Positions 41,065 to 54,156 of a DNA stretch of 64,000 nt are shown piece by piece. The notes beneath the pieces were generated by a model. The model had not been told where the DNA came from. It worked only from the letters and a program-made list of their open reading frames with translations, and made no database searches. This DNA is from Fistulifera solaris (lineage: Eukaryota > Bacillariophyta > Bacillariophyceae > Naviculales > Stauroneidaceae): assembly GCA_030295235.1 (NCBI GenBank), contig AP026136.1, forward strand, positions 930,001 through 994,000. The letters are read 5' to 3'. The position numbers and the translations under genes were made by a program. Every line of letters starts with the position of its first letter. Position 1 is the first letter of the stretch.

Positions 41065-44000
41065 ATGCGGTGGGATGTACAATCGGATTTTGCATTGTTG
41101 GATGCTGCCCTCTTGACACAGACGACGGATACCGGAGATCGTCAGCGCTTGGGCAGCAAGTCGTCAGTCAAAAATTCTTACGTGTCACCGTTAATTGCCA
41201 TTCATCAATCTATCCGAAGAAAAAATCCGGTTGCTGCTGCGGCCGCGACGACACCAGTGGTCATAATCAATTATTCATGAACGATGATTTGGGAACGGAT
41301 GATTTGCCTTCTTCGGATTTATTTGATTCGACCGATCCGTGGGAGTTTACATTGTCGCCGTCGCGCACTCCGAAATACACAATCAAGACTCCAAGTGAAG
41401 AGAACATATTGGATTCGGAAAGAATTGGAGACGAAAAATCAATTGAGGAATGTTCTTGTCGATACATCGGTCGTCGGAGTAGTATTCAAGGAGGAACGTC
41501 CGATATATGCGCCCATTGTGGGAAACGACGGACGCTGTCGTCGGGTGAACTACGGCGACATCGATCTGTCAGTGTTTCCCAGCAGCTACAAACCCACTTA
41601 TCGCAACTGCAAAGGAAGCCATGCGACAAGATCCGCAACACACACAGGCCCTGCTCCAGACAACTCCACAACTTCGATTCATATGCGCGGCTTCCACGGA
41701 TATGCAAGTCGCTGGTCACCTGAGCGACATGAATCTGCTACAACGCTCGTTATTCCCACTGGTTCAGCTGATAGACGGGCAGGCGGATGGTTCGAGTTCG
41801 GCCCGAACGCCAGGATCTTCATTGATGCCAGGAATGTCGGAATACAAGGATAGTTTGCTCCGTGACCGCGCGAATCATCAAGCGGCCTCCGAACTCGCGT
41901 CTCTTATGTGGGTATTGGCTCACGAAATGAGCCAAGAAGATTTCTTCGCCGTAGAGTCTCAAGTATTTACGGAAGTTTTTGGTTTGGTTCATTCATCAGA
42001 CAAGCAACTTCGTATGGCTGGATTGGCCGCCTTGGATGCTCTTCTGGCTGCCCCTTCGGCCGATGAAGAGAAAAAATCGATCAAGTGTGCCAATACCTTG
42101 TCGGCGGGATTGCGAGCTGCCAATGGTGATTTCGAATACCTTTCGGCGGTTTCGCTTGCTCTCGGGCACATGGCAACACGCACCGCGAACGTCGATTTGG
42201 TCGAGTGCGAAGTGTCCCGTGCACTGGAGTGGTTGGGGTCGGAGCGCTCGGATCGAAGGTGAGTTGAGTCATGGGGGCGTGAATTTGTATTATTGGGGTG
42301 TTCTTACTTTTTTTCTTGTCGGTCAGACTTGCGGCTTGTCTTTCATTGAAGCAATTGGCGATCAATGCTCCAACGACTTTTCATTCCAAGACAAGTCAGT
42401 CTACATTAGGTCAAGGAGGTTCCAACGAATTCTTGGATCAAATTTTCCAGGCCATTCGAGATCCACAGCCTATTGTTCGTGCCTGTGCAGCGGATGCGCT
42501 TTCTCAGTGTCTAAAAATCATTGTCGAAAGAAGGCATTTTTCGATGACGGGATTGCTTTGCCAAGTCTATTTTGCTTTAATGGAAGGAATGAATCAAGAT
42601 GCTTCTGGCAAGAAACGCCCTCGCCAAGCTGTCATGGCTACTGAGGCCTCTCAGCACGGTTCATTATTGGTGGTCTCTACGATGCTTACATTTACAGGCG
42701 ACTTCATGTTACCCAGGTATGAAGAAGTATGTCGGGTGGTACTCGCGTTTCGCAATCACGACAAAGCGTTGATCCGCCTTGAAGTTATTCGTTTGCTTCC
42801 CCGTCTTGCCAACGCAAATCCAAAAGCTTTTGGTAGACGTTTTCTTGAAGATAGCTTGACGTTCTTGATCGAGTCCGCTTCGAAACCAACTGCCCCCCGC
42901 GTTGGAGTTGACGTTCGTCCATCGGCGTATAAGGCGATCGGGGAACTTATCCTGGCAATGATGGACGAGGAAACAGGACATGTAATCGGGTCTTTAAACG
43001 CACCCACAATAAAGATGATTTCTGATCCGAAAGGTCCGGGTTCGGGGACAATTGTTGAGTTGAAGGCTCAGGGAATAGTGTACGAAAAGTTGGCTGATAT
43101 TTTCTGTCTCGTCAAGGCTGGACTACAGTCTTCTTGTGATACACCAGTTAGTTCGCAAACGATGAAGAAAGCTGATTCATCAAAGCTTTCTCTGAGCCCA
43201 GTGCTTCATTGCGCTGCAAATCTTGTTGCTGCTTTGGGTGATTTGGCCAAGCCTTATGTTCCGGATTTAATTGATGATATGTTCCGAGCAGGGTTGAGCA
43301 ACGACTTAATTCATTGTTTACAATCCATAGCCCAGTGTGTCCCTGACCAGCAAGAGGTTATTGAGTACAGAATGCTCCAAGAAGTTTCAATTTGCTTAGC
43401 TGGCTTAAGGGACGTTTATGACACCCTCTCGTCCACTATCATATCCGGATCAAATATTCCTCTTACTCTACAACCGTCAAATGGGAACAGGGTGAATGCG
43501 CCAGGCGACAGAATCGGCAAAATTCGAATTCAGATGTCGGGCGAGCCTGTTGTTGTGCATTCTTTGGTCCTTAGTCTGCAGACACTTGCTTCGTTCGGTG
43601 TGACGATTGGTAAGACAAAAGCTTCAGGTAGCGCCGTTTCTCTCCTTCCCTTTGTGGAGAATGTGGCTTCCCGTTATCTTGCTCACCCATCAAGTGAAGT
43701 AAGGAGGGCCGCTGCGTTGACTTGCTGCGCTCTGCTGCTACCATATGAATTTGCCTATAACAGCCGACTTGGAGGACATACCGGTGTCATCGTTGATAAC
43801 GTACTTGACAGTTTGCTCAGGGTGGCTGTGTCGGATCCCTCCGGATCGGTACGAGTATGTGTAGTCCAGGCGCTCGACTCGCGCTATGATTCATTCTTGT
43901 GTCAGAGACACCACCTCTCTGAACTCTTCTTACTATTGCAAGACGAAAACCTTGCTGTACGCACGGCGGGTCTCCGCCTCCTTGGACGTCTTGCTGCAAT

Positions 44001-47000
44001 TAATCCTGCTACGATTCTTCCGGTTATGCGCCGTTTCTTGATCGACTCGATCATTGAAATGCAATGTGGAATCTATAACGGTAGAGGACGAGAAGAAGCC
44101 ACACGTTTATGTGTTGTCTTTTGAAGGCTAAACCGCTGCAGCGACTTGTACAACCTGTGCTGCCGTCGCTGATAGATGCCCTACCATTCCACGACGCCGC
44201 TCCGCCGAGATTAGCCGCGGCTTCCTTGGAAGCTCTTGGTGAGTTAGCCCTGGCAAGTGGCGTTGCGCTAAAGCCATGGATAAAAGATCTTGTCCCTCGT
44301 GTACTTGAGATTATGGCAGATCAAAGTAGTGCCAGCAAGCAAAGGACTAGTCTAAGGACCTTGGGTCAAATCTCACGTGCCACAGGATACGTTATCAAGC
44401 CTTATTTGGATCATCCTGGGCTTTTGCTACAAGCGACAGACATGTTGCCTGCAACAAAGAGAGCCCCTGGTCGCTTCGTCGAGAAGTTATTCGTACACTA
44501 GGAATTTGCGGAGCATTGGATCCTGACATGCAGTTAAGCTCTGCTTTAAAGGCGAGAAAAGGAGGAGCTGTTGGAGGGGCTTATTTCGAGGAGGCGGACT
44601 TTCGCGACCAAGGACAAATGGATCAGGAGGAAGGATATGATCATTTCGCCCACATCGACTTGGAAGATAAACAACGGATAAATGGATCACAAGAACTTTT
44701 CATTGAAAACGACGAGAACCTCCCCCGCGTATCTATTCATGCACGAACAGTATGCCATGTTTGCCCAACCCATGTCGGAGCTAATTCCCGCTAAACGCAT
44801 ATCACCAGCGGATGAAGATTTTTATCCAACAGTTGCTGTGCAAGCTTTGATGAGAATATTCAAAGATCCCAATTTAACTGTACACCACAGCTTGGTGATT
44901 CAAGCTGTCATGTATATTTTCAAATCGATGGGACTTGGATGTGTTTCCTACCTTCATAAGGTTGTTCCTCACATGATCTTGTCGATCCGCACATGTGTCT
45001 CAAACAGTCTGAGAGAGTCTATATTAAAGCAGCTTGCTAGGCTCAGCCTCATTGTTCGAGAACATCTTAGACCCTACGTATCAGACATCTTTGATGTGGC
45101 TGAAAGCCTCTGGTCATCGCGACATCTTGCCACTGTCTTCAACTTAATTTCAAATATCGCAGTAGGAGTTCCGGATGCATTCCATAAATTCATACCCAGG
45201 CTAATTCGAAGGTTACTGTCTACTTTTGATGATTTGCAGGTGGCTGACTGGACCGAAAATGAAAAGCGAAACCCATTGAATCGAGGAAGAGAAGGGACCG
45301 AACGTCTACATTTGCTCCTTTTCAGTCTCTCAAGTTTGAAGGGGGTGCTTGGCGACTATCTCCACATTCTTATTCCAGCGTTACTCAAGTTAGCCGATGG
45401 TTTGGCGTCGCTCGGATTGAATCTCGATGCGGGCATTCCTGAGAAGTCTCTCAGTGATCTTTCCGTCATGGTATTTCGTACTGTATCAATTCTGATTGAG
45501 AGCAAGAACGCCGCGAACAACAGGGTACCGTCAACATACGAAGGCCACAGCCAATTTGATTTTAAGTTTCGAGAAAGCTCGGAGAAAGGATTGCCTTCCC
45601 GAGTCGTACAGCCGATCACCCGACTTCTCAGAGACAAACCTCCACATAGCATCCCAGTCTGCTTAGTCATGGTTGAAACATTGTGTGTATGTGCGAGACT
45701 GATTGGTCTATTAACGTGGTTAAAGCTTTACGATAAGGAAGTACGAAACGCGCTTTGTGAATGGCAAGTTGGCTATCGCATCGCTGCTATGAATCTTGCG
45801 ACTTTCACCTTGGATGTAGTTGGAGATGATCACCCTCGGTGCCTTCAGGTGTATGACGACTTTTGCAAAGTCTAAAAACGTTGACATTCGATCAACAGAA
45901 AATTCCTTTGATTTTGCAACGAGATTTACCCTGACGCCGAACGCAGTATATATTTCAAGTATCGACAACACTCCTGAGGCTTATGAGCAGCAAATAATGC
46001 TTCCAAGCCCCGCTGGCGCAACGAAGCACAAAGTGAACCAGCGCAATCTCGAACGAGCATGGGACGTCTCCCAGCGATCATCTCGTGACGATTGGGACGA
46101 ATGGATGCGTAGGTTTTCCATTCAACTCCTACGTGAAGCACCTGCACCAGCATTGCGAAGTACAGCTAGTTTGGCCCAAGCATATCAACCACTAGCTCGG
46201 GAACTCTTCAGTGCTGCGTTCGCTTGTTGTTGGAACGAGCTCAGCAATCCGTTTAAGGCAAATCTTGTACATGCGCTGAAAACAGCTTTCGTTGCTGACG
46301 TTTCACCTGAAATTCTACAAGCACTTCTTAACCTGGCTGAATTTATGGAATATGATTCTGCTGGTGGACTTCCGATTGAAATACCGGTTCTTGCAGATTT
46401 GTCCTTGAAATGCCGTGCTTATGGCAAGGCACTTCATTACAAAGAACGCGAATTTTCTCTGAATGGAGGTACTTCATGCATCGAATCTCTTATCAGCATC
46501 AATAGGAAACTAGACTTACACGGTAAGTTGACTACCAAGCAATTCCTTTCTACTATTTTCAATGCACTCACCGTCACAATGCGACAGAGGCTGCTCTTGG
46601 TATTCTTAAGGCGTCGAGTTTGAAAGATGCGCGTCCCGGTGACACACCTTCGTCAAGTTTATCTACGAGATTCTCACGTCATCACGCGCGTGATATGTTC
46701 TACTCTGTTATTTGGAGCACTCAAGAACACCAACAGTCGAAGACAGATGCTGCGGACATGACAGCAAAGGAAGAATTGTGGTTAGCCAGGCTTGGTTCAT
46801 GGACCGATGCTTTAGCTGTGTACGAAAACAAGTTGAGTAGGAATCCAGATGACCCCGAAGCAATTTTAGGATGTATGCGATGCCTAGGAGCAGTTGGTGA
46901 ATGGAGAAAGGTGCTTGATCTGGCGCACGAGAACTGGGGTATAATGAGTGGAACATATCACAAACTCAGCGACGGTGTTGAGCATGGTCATACGAACCCA

Positions 47001-50000
47001 AGGTCTAAGCGAAAAGCTTTAAGGATCTGCGCTCAATCTGCCTGGAGACTTGGACAATGGGACAAACTTGAAAAGTTTGCCACGCAACTTGTTGGTAGTT
47101 CCAGTCCTCAGCCAAATCAACCAAGTTACTCTTCTGTTGACTTTGATGGTGCCTTCTATAGTGCTGTGTTACACGTGCATCGAAAAGAGTGGGGGCCCGC
47201 CGCCGAAGCGATTGATGGGGCTCGAAAAGCTATGGACAGCAGGCTAACTGCCTTAATGGCTGAATCGTATAGTCGCGCCTATCCAAGTATGGTAACAGCT
47301 CAAAACCTAGCCGAAATGGAAGAGATAATTGAATTTCATAAGCTCGAGGAACATGCCCTGTCAAGCAACAACCAGCATCCAGCAAATCGTCCGGATGCAG
47401 AAAGAGCCCGAGCTCGCTTGTTAGCAGTTTGGAGGGATCGACTCGCTGGATGCCGCATGGATGCGGACGTACATGCGTCTATACTTGCTGTTCGGTCGCT
47501 CGTCGTGAAACCGGAGGAGGAAGTTGAGGCTACTCTTACTTTGAGTAATCTCTCGAGGCATGCTCAGCAATTTAAATTTGCCGAAAGAGTGCTTCTAGAT
47601 TCGCTAGAGGCACTAAAAGCCGACCTCGATGGACCCGTGTTTGGTTTGGGCCTTCCTCCGTCCCTTCGCACCTTGCACGACTTTTCGTCGGTTCCAACAG
47701 CTGCGTTACCAAACATCGTCGACAATCTGCTTGCAGGCGACTTTAGAAACATCGTTGCAAGTTACGGGTCGACACACGAACAATGGAGTAAAAGCTACTA
47801 GCTGAAGCTGGTGGGCTACAGAGGTGAGTGCGTTACATGTAATTTTTGCTCACATCGTTATCGGTTACTCAGTTGCCACAAAGACTTGATATCCAGCATC
47901 GTCTCTATTTCGCTTATGTAAAACACCTTTGGTACACTGAAAGAAAAGATGAAGCCATGTCAAGGCTTTCTTGCTTCTGCGACGTTATGGAGATGATTTC
48001 GAGATGTGAGCAAGTTGCCGATTCATCGCTTCGTGTTGCCAGCTGGCTGGAGCTTGGAGAGTGGAAGCTTTCACAAGAAGCGCCGCCTGCCCTTCTAAGC
48101 AGTCCACTTCAGCTTGAAACACTGACCATCTTTAGGCGTGCCACGACGCTACACAATTGTGGTTATAAGGCCTGGCACACTTGGGCTCTTTTGAACCTAC
48201 GAATCGTCCTAGAGCAGCGCGAGCGGGAGAGCTCGGGCAAAATCTCTGTGGCTCATTCAGGAAGAAATTTAAGGAATCACGTTGTTGCCGCAGTCAAAGG
48301 ATTTGTCAATGCAATTAGTTTAGGGACTAAAAATGGAGTGCATCCGTTCAACAGGATCTGCTGAATGTGCTTACCTGCCTATTTCAGTATGGAAAGCTTG
48401 AAGACGTTGCGACTGTGATTAACGAATGTATTGGGAACGTAGCTATCGAAGCTTGGCTAGGTGTCCTTCCACAGCTATTGGCTCGCATCCATATTGTGGA
48501 ACCTTCGATTAGGGCGGTTCTCCATCCCTTGCTCATTAGGCTTGGCGAGAAACACCCTCAGGCATTGATGTACCCGCTTTCCGTTCTCCTCAACAGTCCC
48601 GTCGCCGAAAGGAAAGCATCAGCAGAAAGTCTGATGAATTCGGTAAAAGCTCATTCAAGTGCTTTGGTGGAAGAAGCCCAGATGGTTTCGTCTGAGCTTA
48701 TACGAGTTGCAATCCTGTGGTTGGAAATGTGGCACGAGGGCTTGGAAGACGCGTCTAGACTCTATTTTGGAGAAGGAAACGTAACAGGAATGCTGGACCT
48801 TTTGTTTCCATTACACGAAATGCTTGAAAAGGGAGCAGAGACACGAAAGGAAACAGAATACCTGAGTAACTACGGACAGGATTTGTCAAAAGCGTTCGCT
48901 TATATTAAAGAGTACAGTCGCTTGGCAACTATGGATGGAGAAGATTCGTCTCGTCGTGATGGCGGTAATGTCCGAGTAAGCGACGAAGCAGAAACTGCGA
49001 TGAACAGAGCCTGGTAAGTTTATTGAGCATGTTGGTTGCTTGTATAGCTTAGGCTTCACTGATTAGTTTTCCTTTCTTTGAATTTATTATGACGTAGGGG
49101 TAAGTGTGCAATTTTGCGTTTGGTTCACCGGACAATTTGGGTACTCTAACTCGTCTGTTATCAAAGATATCTATTACATTGTCTTTCGCAAGATCAACAA
49201 ACAGCTTCCTGCTTTAACGAAGCTGGAATTGAATCAGTGCTCACCGTCGCTGAGTAAAGCACGAAATTTAGAGCTCGGTGTACCTGGAACTTACAGGATA
49301 GACGGTTCCTACATCAAGATAGATAGAGTGCAATCGGAGGTCGAAGTCATTACAAGTAAGCAGCGACCGCGAAAGATAACGATGAGAGGAAGTGATGGAA
49401 AAATTATCTCTTTCTACTTAAGGGACACGAGGACTTGAGACAGGATGAGCGTGTCATGCAATTGTTTGGGCTAGTTAACGCCTTACTGGTCCGTGATTTG
49501 CAGACGAAAAACATGATCTGAAGATACAACGTTATGCAATTTCTGCACTCTCTCATAATTGCGGTGTCGTTGGGTGGGTTCCGCATTCCGACACTCTTCA
49601 CAGTCTCATTAGAGACTACCGTTTAAGCAAAAAGCTACCCTTGAATATGGAAAACCGAGAGATGACCCGCATTGCTCCAGACTATGATTTATTAACCGTG
49701 ATGCAAAAGTGGAAGTTTTCTCAGAAGCACTGAGAAAGACACCTGGTGGCGGCAACGACTTGGGTGAGATTTTATGGCTGAAAAGTACAAACAGTGAAGA
49801 GTGGCTTGATAGAAGGACAAAATTCACAAGAAGTTTGGCTGTCATGTCGATGGTTGGATATATCCTTGGTCTTGGAGATCGCCACCCATCTAATCTCATG
49901 TTAGACAAAGTGTCCGGCCGAATCCTACATATTGATTTTGGGGACTGTTTTGAAGTTGCAATGAATCGCGAAAAGTTTCCGGAGAAAGTGCCTTTTCGAC

Positions 50001-50800
50001 TCACAAGGATGCTTATTAAAGCGATGGAAGTGTCCGGAGTGGAGGGAAGTTATCGCTCGACTTGCGAGCGCACCATGTCAGTTCTTCGCGACAGCCGAGA
50101 TTCTCTGGTCACGATGCTTGAGGCTTTCGTTTATGATCCATTAATTAGTTGGCGTTTGGCAGACTTGTCGAATAGTGGATCTTCGCATAAGCCATCGACT
50201 CATCATACTGGGGCCGAGATTGGACCACGATCGCTCAGTGATGATGTTCCGATGGAAATGATCCGTACAGGCAGACCAAGAGTGCAATCAATTCGCGAGC
50301 TAGCAGATGAAGACATTGACGATGACGATATTTATGGTATTGACCAACAAGCACGAGGATCCTTTCCAAACGACCCAAGCCAAAGTAACAACGACACGCC
50401 GGGCAGAAGTCAAGCTCGATCCATGCAGATGTACGCAAACATTCAAAATTGGGCAGCAAGTTTGACCACGGATGCTAGAATTGCTAGTATTGCTGCAGAG
50501 CGATCCGAACAAGCGTCTGTCGAAGGGTCACTTGCTCGCTCTCGAATTGAAAGAAGCATGAAGCAACGCGAATTACTAAGTCTTCTACGTGGAAACGACG
50601 GTGTAGCGCTAGAGGAGGCGTTAAATGAAAAGGCTCTGAAAGTTATTCGACGCGTGCAAGACAAGCTGACTGGAACCGATTTTCCGGACTGCGAAGGGGT
50701 GCCCCTAGACGTTGCAGACCAAGTGCAAAGGTTGATCGTCCAAGCTACTAGCTGTGAAAATCTATGTCAGCTTTTTATTGGATGGTGTTCGTTTTGGTGA
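41065..50800 (+). CDS. TOR: TOR (target of rapamycin) PI3K-like protein kinase; several introns and about eleven frame breaks
   Basis: Central growth/nutrient kinase. In order: HEAT repeats (to ~46.0 kb), FAT domain ([39 protein letters not shown]), FRB domain ([19 protein letters not shown] ... NRAWDIYYIVF), kinase ([51 protein letters not shown]) and a C-terminal FATC ending LFIGWCSFW. Introns placed: 42259-42326, 46523-46587, 47824-47883, 49014-49097, 49100-49166; the last two flank a 2-nt exon. Single-base frame breaks lie near 41280, 41605, 44105, 44463, 44724, 45863, 47792, 48347, 49412, 49509 and 49709. Protein ~2950-3100 residues, longer than human mTOR because of an insert in FRB and a ~200-residue polar insert before FATC. 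The first ~550 bp are uncertain because the frame changes twice there. Confidence 0.95.
49014..49166 (+). other. TOR: two introns flanking a 2-nt microexon in TOR
   Basis: Intron 49014-49097 (84 nt, GTAAGT...GTAG), exon GG at 49098-49099, intron 49100-49166 (67 nt, GTAAGT...AAAG). The upstream exon ends GCC-TG and the downstream exon starts ATATC. Only TG+GG+AT gives TGG-GAT (Trp-Asp) and continues in the frame of the conserved YYIVF.K sequence. Direct joining gives TGA, a stop. Confidence 0.7.
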
Positions 50801-51719
50801 TCTTCTTTGCTACCCGAGTCGGGTAACATCCCTGGGGAATGTAGATGGCACGTTGTGTGAAAAGAAAGTAGAATGACAGATTGCCACTTGGAGTCGAGGT
50901 GGGACGAGATATCGGTTATGCTTGCAAAACTTCAATTCTGCAATAAAAAGGCAGAGGCATAGACCGGACTAATGAATAAATAGTTGAGTATTGTCGACCA
51001 GCTCCACTAAAAGCGTCAATAACTGTAACAATGAACGCCATTTGTGTCGATTTCGATGCTCTAATAAAATAAATACATAAATACTGCACAATGAAGTATC
51101 ACCAGGAATTCAGCTAATACATCGCCCCCACTTCCGGGGTGTTCGATTAAATTAGTTACCCCCGACATTTGACTAACAAATTCGTTTATGTTGCACATTA
51201 AAAGTAATGCCGTCGTCATGGGACTGGGGTCAGTCGTCCTACTCTCTCCCCTCTAGATTTGAGGTCATCCTAAATTACATCTTTATAGGTCTATAGCTTC
51301 AATTGTACGCCAGCTGCTTTCATGTCCAAACGGATCCCGGATCATCGACCGAGTGATTTGCAATTTTGCACCCAGAAACCAGACGGTAACACCGGCTGCA
51401 TTCTACTCTTGGGTCTACACAAGATGATTTGTTTTCTGACTTGCTTACTTATGGATGTTGAGCGACAGATGGCCAAGTCTTTGGAGAGAACACAATGACA
51501 AAGGAATGGCGAATGGGATTGGTGTCGTTGTTCGCGTCGGGGTGTCGATCGGCTTTGATGTTTTCCACCTATCGCATTTCGTTTGCAGTCGCGGCGAACA
51601 AGAACAAAAGACCGTGCTGTTGATGGTCCAAGGTCCTTGATGGCGTGGTTGCCTTTTTTCTATTCGCAAAGTAATAATTATTCATTCTTTAATGTCTCTG
51701 AAAATACTTACTTACAACA
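50801..51719. other. intergenic, no gene seen
   Basis: 919 bp between TOR and the next gene. No repeat copy, RNA gene or conserved frame recognised; small open frames (51445-51669 and overlaps) look random. Confidence 0.4.
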
Positions 51720-53944
51720 ATGCAAAACAACAATTCACAATCGAGAGATACAAGGCAATCTTCTGATTGCATGCCCGTGCGAGTGCAGGACAATGATATG
51801 AACGTTTCATCAAACGCTGCCCAACCTCAAACATCTCGTGGGCCAATAACGGCTACCTCGCAGAACAGTAGCAGTTGCAGCAATATTCAGGCTCTACAAC
51901 AGCAGCAACTGCAAATTCTGGCGGCATGTAATGCCGCTACTGCATGTGCAAGCCATCAGCTTCAAACGCAAGGAAGTAACAATGGGACTTTAGTGACATC
52001 GAACCTCCCTTCGATTGCACCAAACTCTTCAGTTGCCAGCGCCCCTATCCCTCCTGCATTTATGATGAACTACCTCATGGCTGTATCTGCTATGGGATTT
52101 CCTTCTGGCTTGGGAGCGGGAATGAACCCTTCATTTCCCCTTACTGCATTAGCTTCGGCGCATAAACCAAAACCTGTCCCTCACACTCCTGGAGTTTTTC
52201 TACATTGCAGTCTTCGAAGTGGTAAATGGATCGAGGAGGAAGAAAAGTACGCTGCCTTGCTCATCGAGCTCTTCGAGAAGGGTAAAATCCCACAATGTGA
52301 AAACGGAAGCACCTTACGATCGTTCTTGAGTCAAAAATTACACTGTCCGAAAATGAGAATCAGCAAGAAGTATGCCGGACGTGGCATTGGCAAGCTAGTA
52401 TACACTGACAAAAGCAAAGTAGTCATGACCTCGGAAGAAGAAACCGAGCACATGAGCCTCGTGGCGAAAGTGTTGGAAGCTCAAGAAAAGTTCCATCAAG
52501 CCGCATTGCCTAGTCAGAATGCTTCGACGGTACGTCCAATCGATTGCAAAATTGTTCTTATTGCTTGCAAAGAGGATACCAGGTAGCTCTAACATTATCT
52601 TTAATCCGACACTACCAAGGCTACGATGAACGGGTTCGGGTCACTTTCCGCACCTTCTTTGATACCCGGCTTACCGCCGACACCATCGTCAAATCTTGGT
52701 ACGCCATTCACGCCCATACAACCTTCATTGCCAATCAGTGCACAAAAGAGTTCATTTATAGCCTCACAAGTAAGCAGCGATGCACCGAAGAATACATCAC
52801 CAACAGCTATTTTCACAGAACAGAAAGACGTCTCGAGTGAAGAAGCAGCTAAGACTTTACTCGAAGAATCGGCAAAATTGTTGCGCCAATCATTCTTGGC
52901 GGCTTTCTATCAGTCGGATGCGCCGAACTCGATTTTGAACGCTCAAAATGGTTTGGAAGTAAAATCTGAGGTTCCATGTTCGACTACACTTGAAAGCAGT
53001 CAGCCTCTAGTGGCAAAAACGAACGATAGTCAAACTTCATCCAAACCAGGGAAACGAATTGGCCAGTCCTCAGAGTCACTTCACCTTGCGCCCCCTTTCG
53101 ATCTGAGTGTGTCAAGCACTTCTTTGACGAAACAAAAGGGAGAACAATCGATTCCATCTGCTCTCACGAGCCGATCCTACAATGATTTTCCTTTTATCAC
53201 TGGAAATAGCCATCTGTTGGCTGGAAATGTTTCCGCGATTGGTGTCTACAACTTGTCATCGCCTGATGCTTCAAAAAGGGCAGCAAGGTCTAACGCAAGT
53301 TCAAACCCTCTTTTACGGCGGAGTCCTATGCTATGTTTGCCGTTGAATCAGCTATGGAAGCAAGTCAGCATGACGCTTATCTCCCGTGTTCTAGGATCTA
53401 TAGTGGAACAGGAGATGACCAACAGTGTCAAATTGTGTTGCGCTCGAATTCTATTGATAACATCGATGGTGTGGTAAATCTTCTTGCCAAACAATCAACT
53501 CAAAAACAGCAAGAAGTGCCGTTGGAGAAGGGTGAACTTCGAGACAGCAAAAGTCACGGTGCTTTGTCAACGGAAAGCAGTAGCCACGGGGCAGGTAGTT
53601 ACGAAGGGAAGACTTCCTACAGCACACTATCCATGCAACGGGATCCAGGATACACTGCAACGTATGAAGCTATGAATTTCAAGCCCGCATACGTTAGCGC
53701 CAGTGAGCGTTCCTGTTACCCTAGTACGGAATCAGAATCTTTTTCGGCTTTGGAATCATTGCGTGGTTCGACGAATAGCGAGAATACGGAGTCGAGTCCT
53801 TCTGACGGCGGCAGCTCTTCTGAATCGTCTGACTGCGGTCATAGCGTACGGAGAAAGCGAGATCATACAGAAGGCGAACCGAGCACCAAATTACCTATTA
53901 GAGACGCGAAGCGAACTCGAAAGGAATTCGCAATGATCAAGTAA
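51720..53944 (+). CDS. Ser/Gln-rich protein with a diatom-type RISKK domain, putative nuclear regulator; one frame break
   Basis: Two exons, 51720-52529 and 52620-53944, intron 90 nt joining NAST to ATMNGFG. The first third is Gln/Asn/Ser-rich with a QQQQLQ run. A globular block follows at ~residues 150-235: GKWIEEEEKYAALLIELFEK, then LRSFLSQKLHCPKMRISKKY and GRGIGKLVY. I recognise this as a domain repeated in many diatom proteins of unknown function, with a Trp/acidic start and a RISKK(Y/F) signature. The rest is Ser-rich, ending in a basic patch (VRRKRD, AKRTRKEF) that can act as a nuclear signal. One base is missing at CC 53325-53326. The final codons (AAG TAA GA) also look like a splice donor, so a further exon cannot be excluded. 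Role as a transcriptional regulator is inference. Confidence 0.68.
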
Positions 53945-54156
53945 GACACCTCTTCGACGTGTTCAAATGACGTGATAACGTCGTCGTAACCTTTTGCTGG
54001 CGGGTATACCGAAATCATCACTCCCATGTCATGCTCGACGGGATCTTTTCCCACATTTTTGTGTGCGATGATCTTTTACGCCTGAAGACATAAGTGTTTG
54101 CAATAGGCGGTTAAAAATATAGACGAATGAACAAAATTGATTGTCTCGTTAACGAT

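Noticed and set aside
47872-47883. Alternative splice acceptor at 47872 in TOR
   Set aside because: The donor at 47824 is phase 2; the acceptor at 47883 keeps frame (AG+A), while the one at 47872 does not.
49014-49166. One 153-nt intron in TOR
   Set aside because: Joining its ends gives TG-AT, a TGA stop, and loses the conserved Trp-Asp. Two typical-length introns around GG fit exactly.
53934-53950. Splice donor overlapping the stop of the RISKK-domain gene
   Set aside because: AAG-TAA-GA resembles a donor, but no convincing coding exon was found before the convergent GT32 gene at 54157, so the stop is kept.
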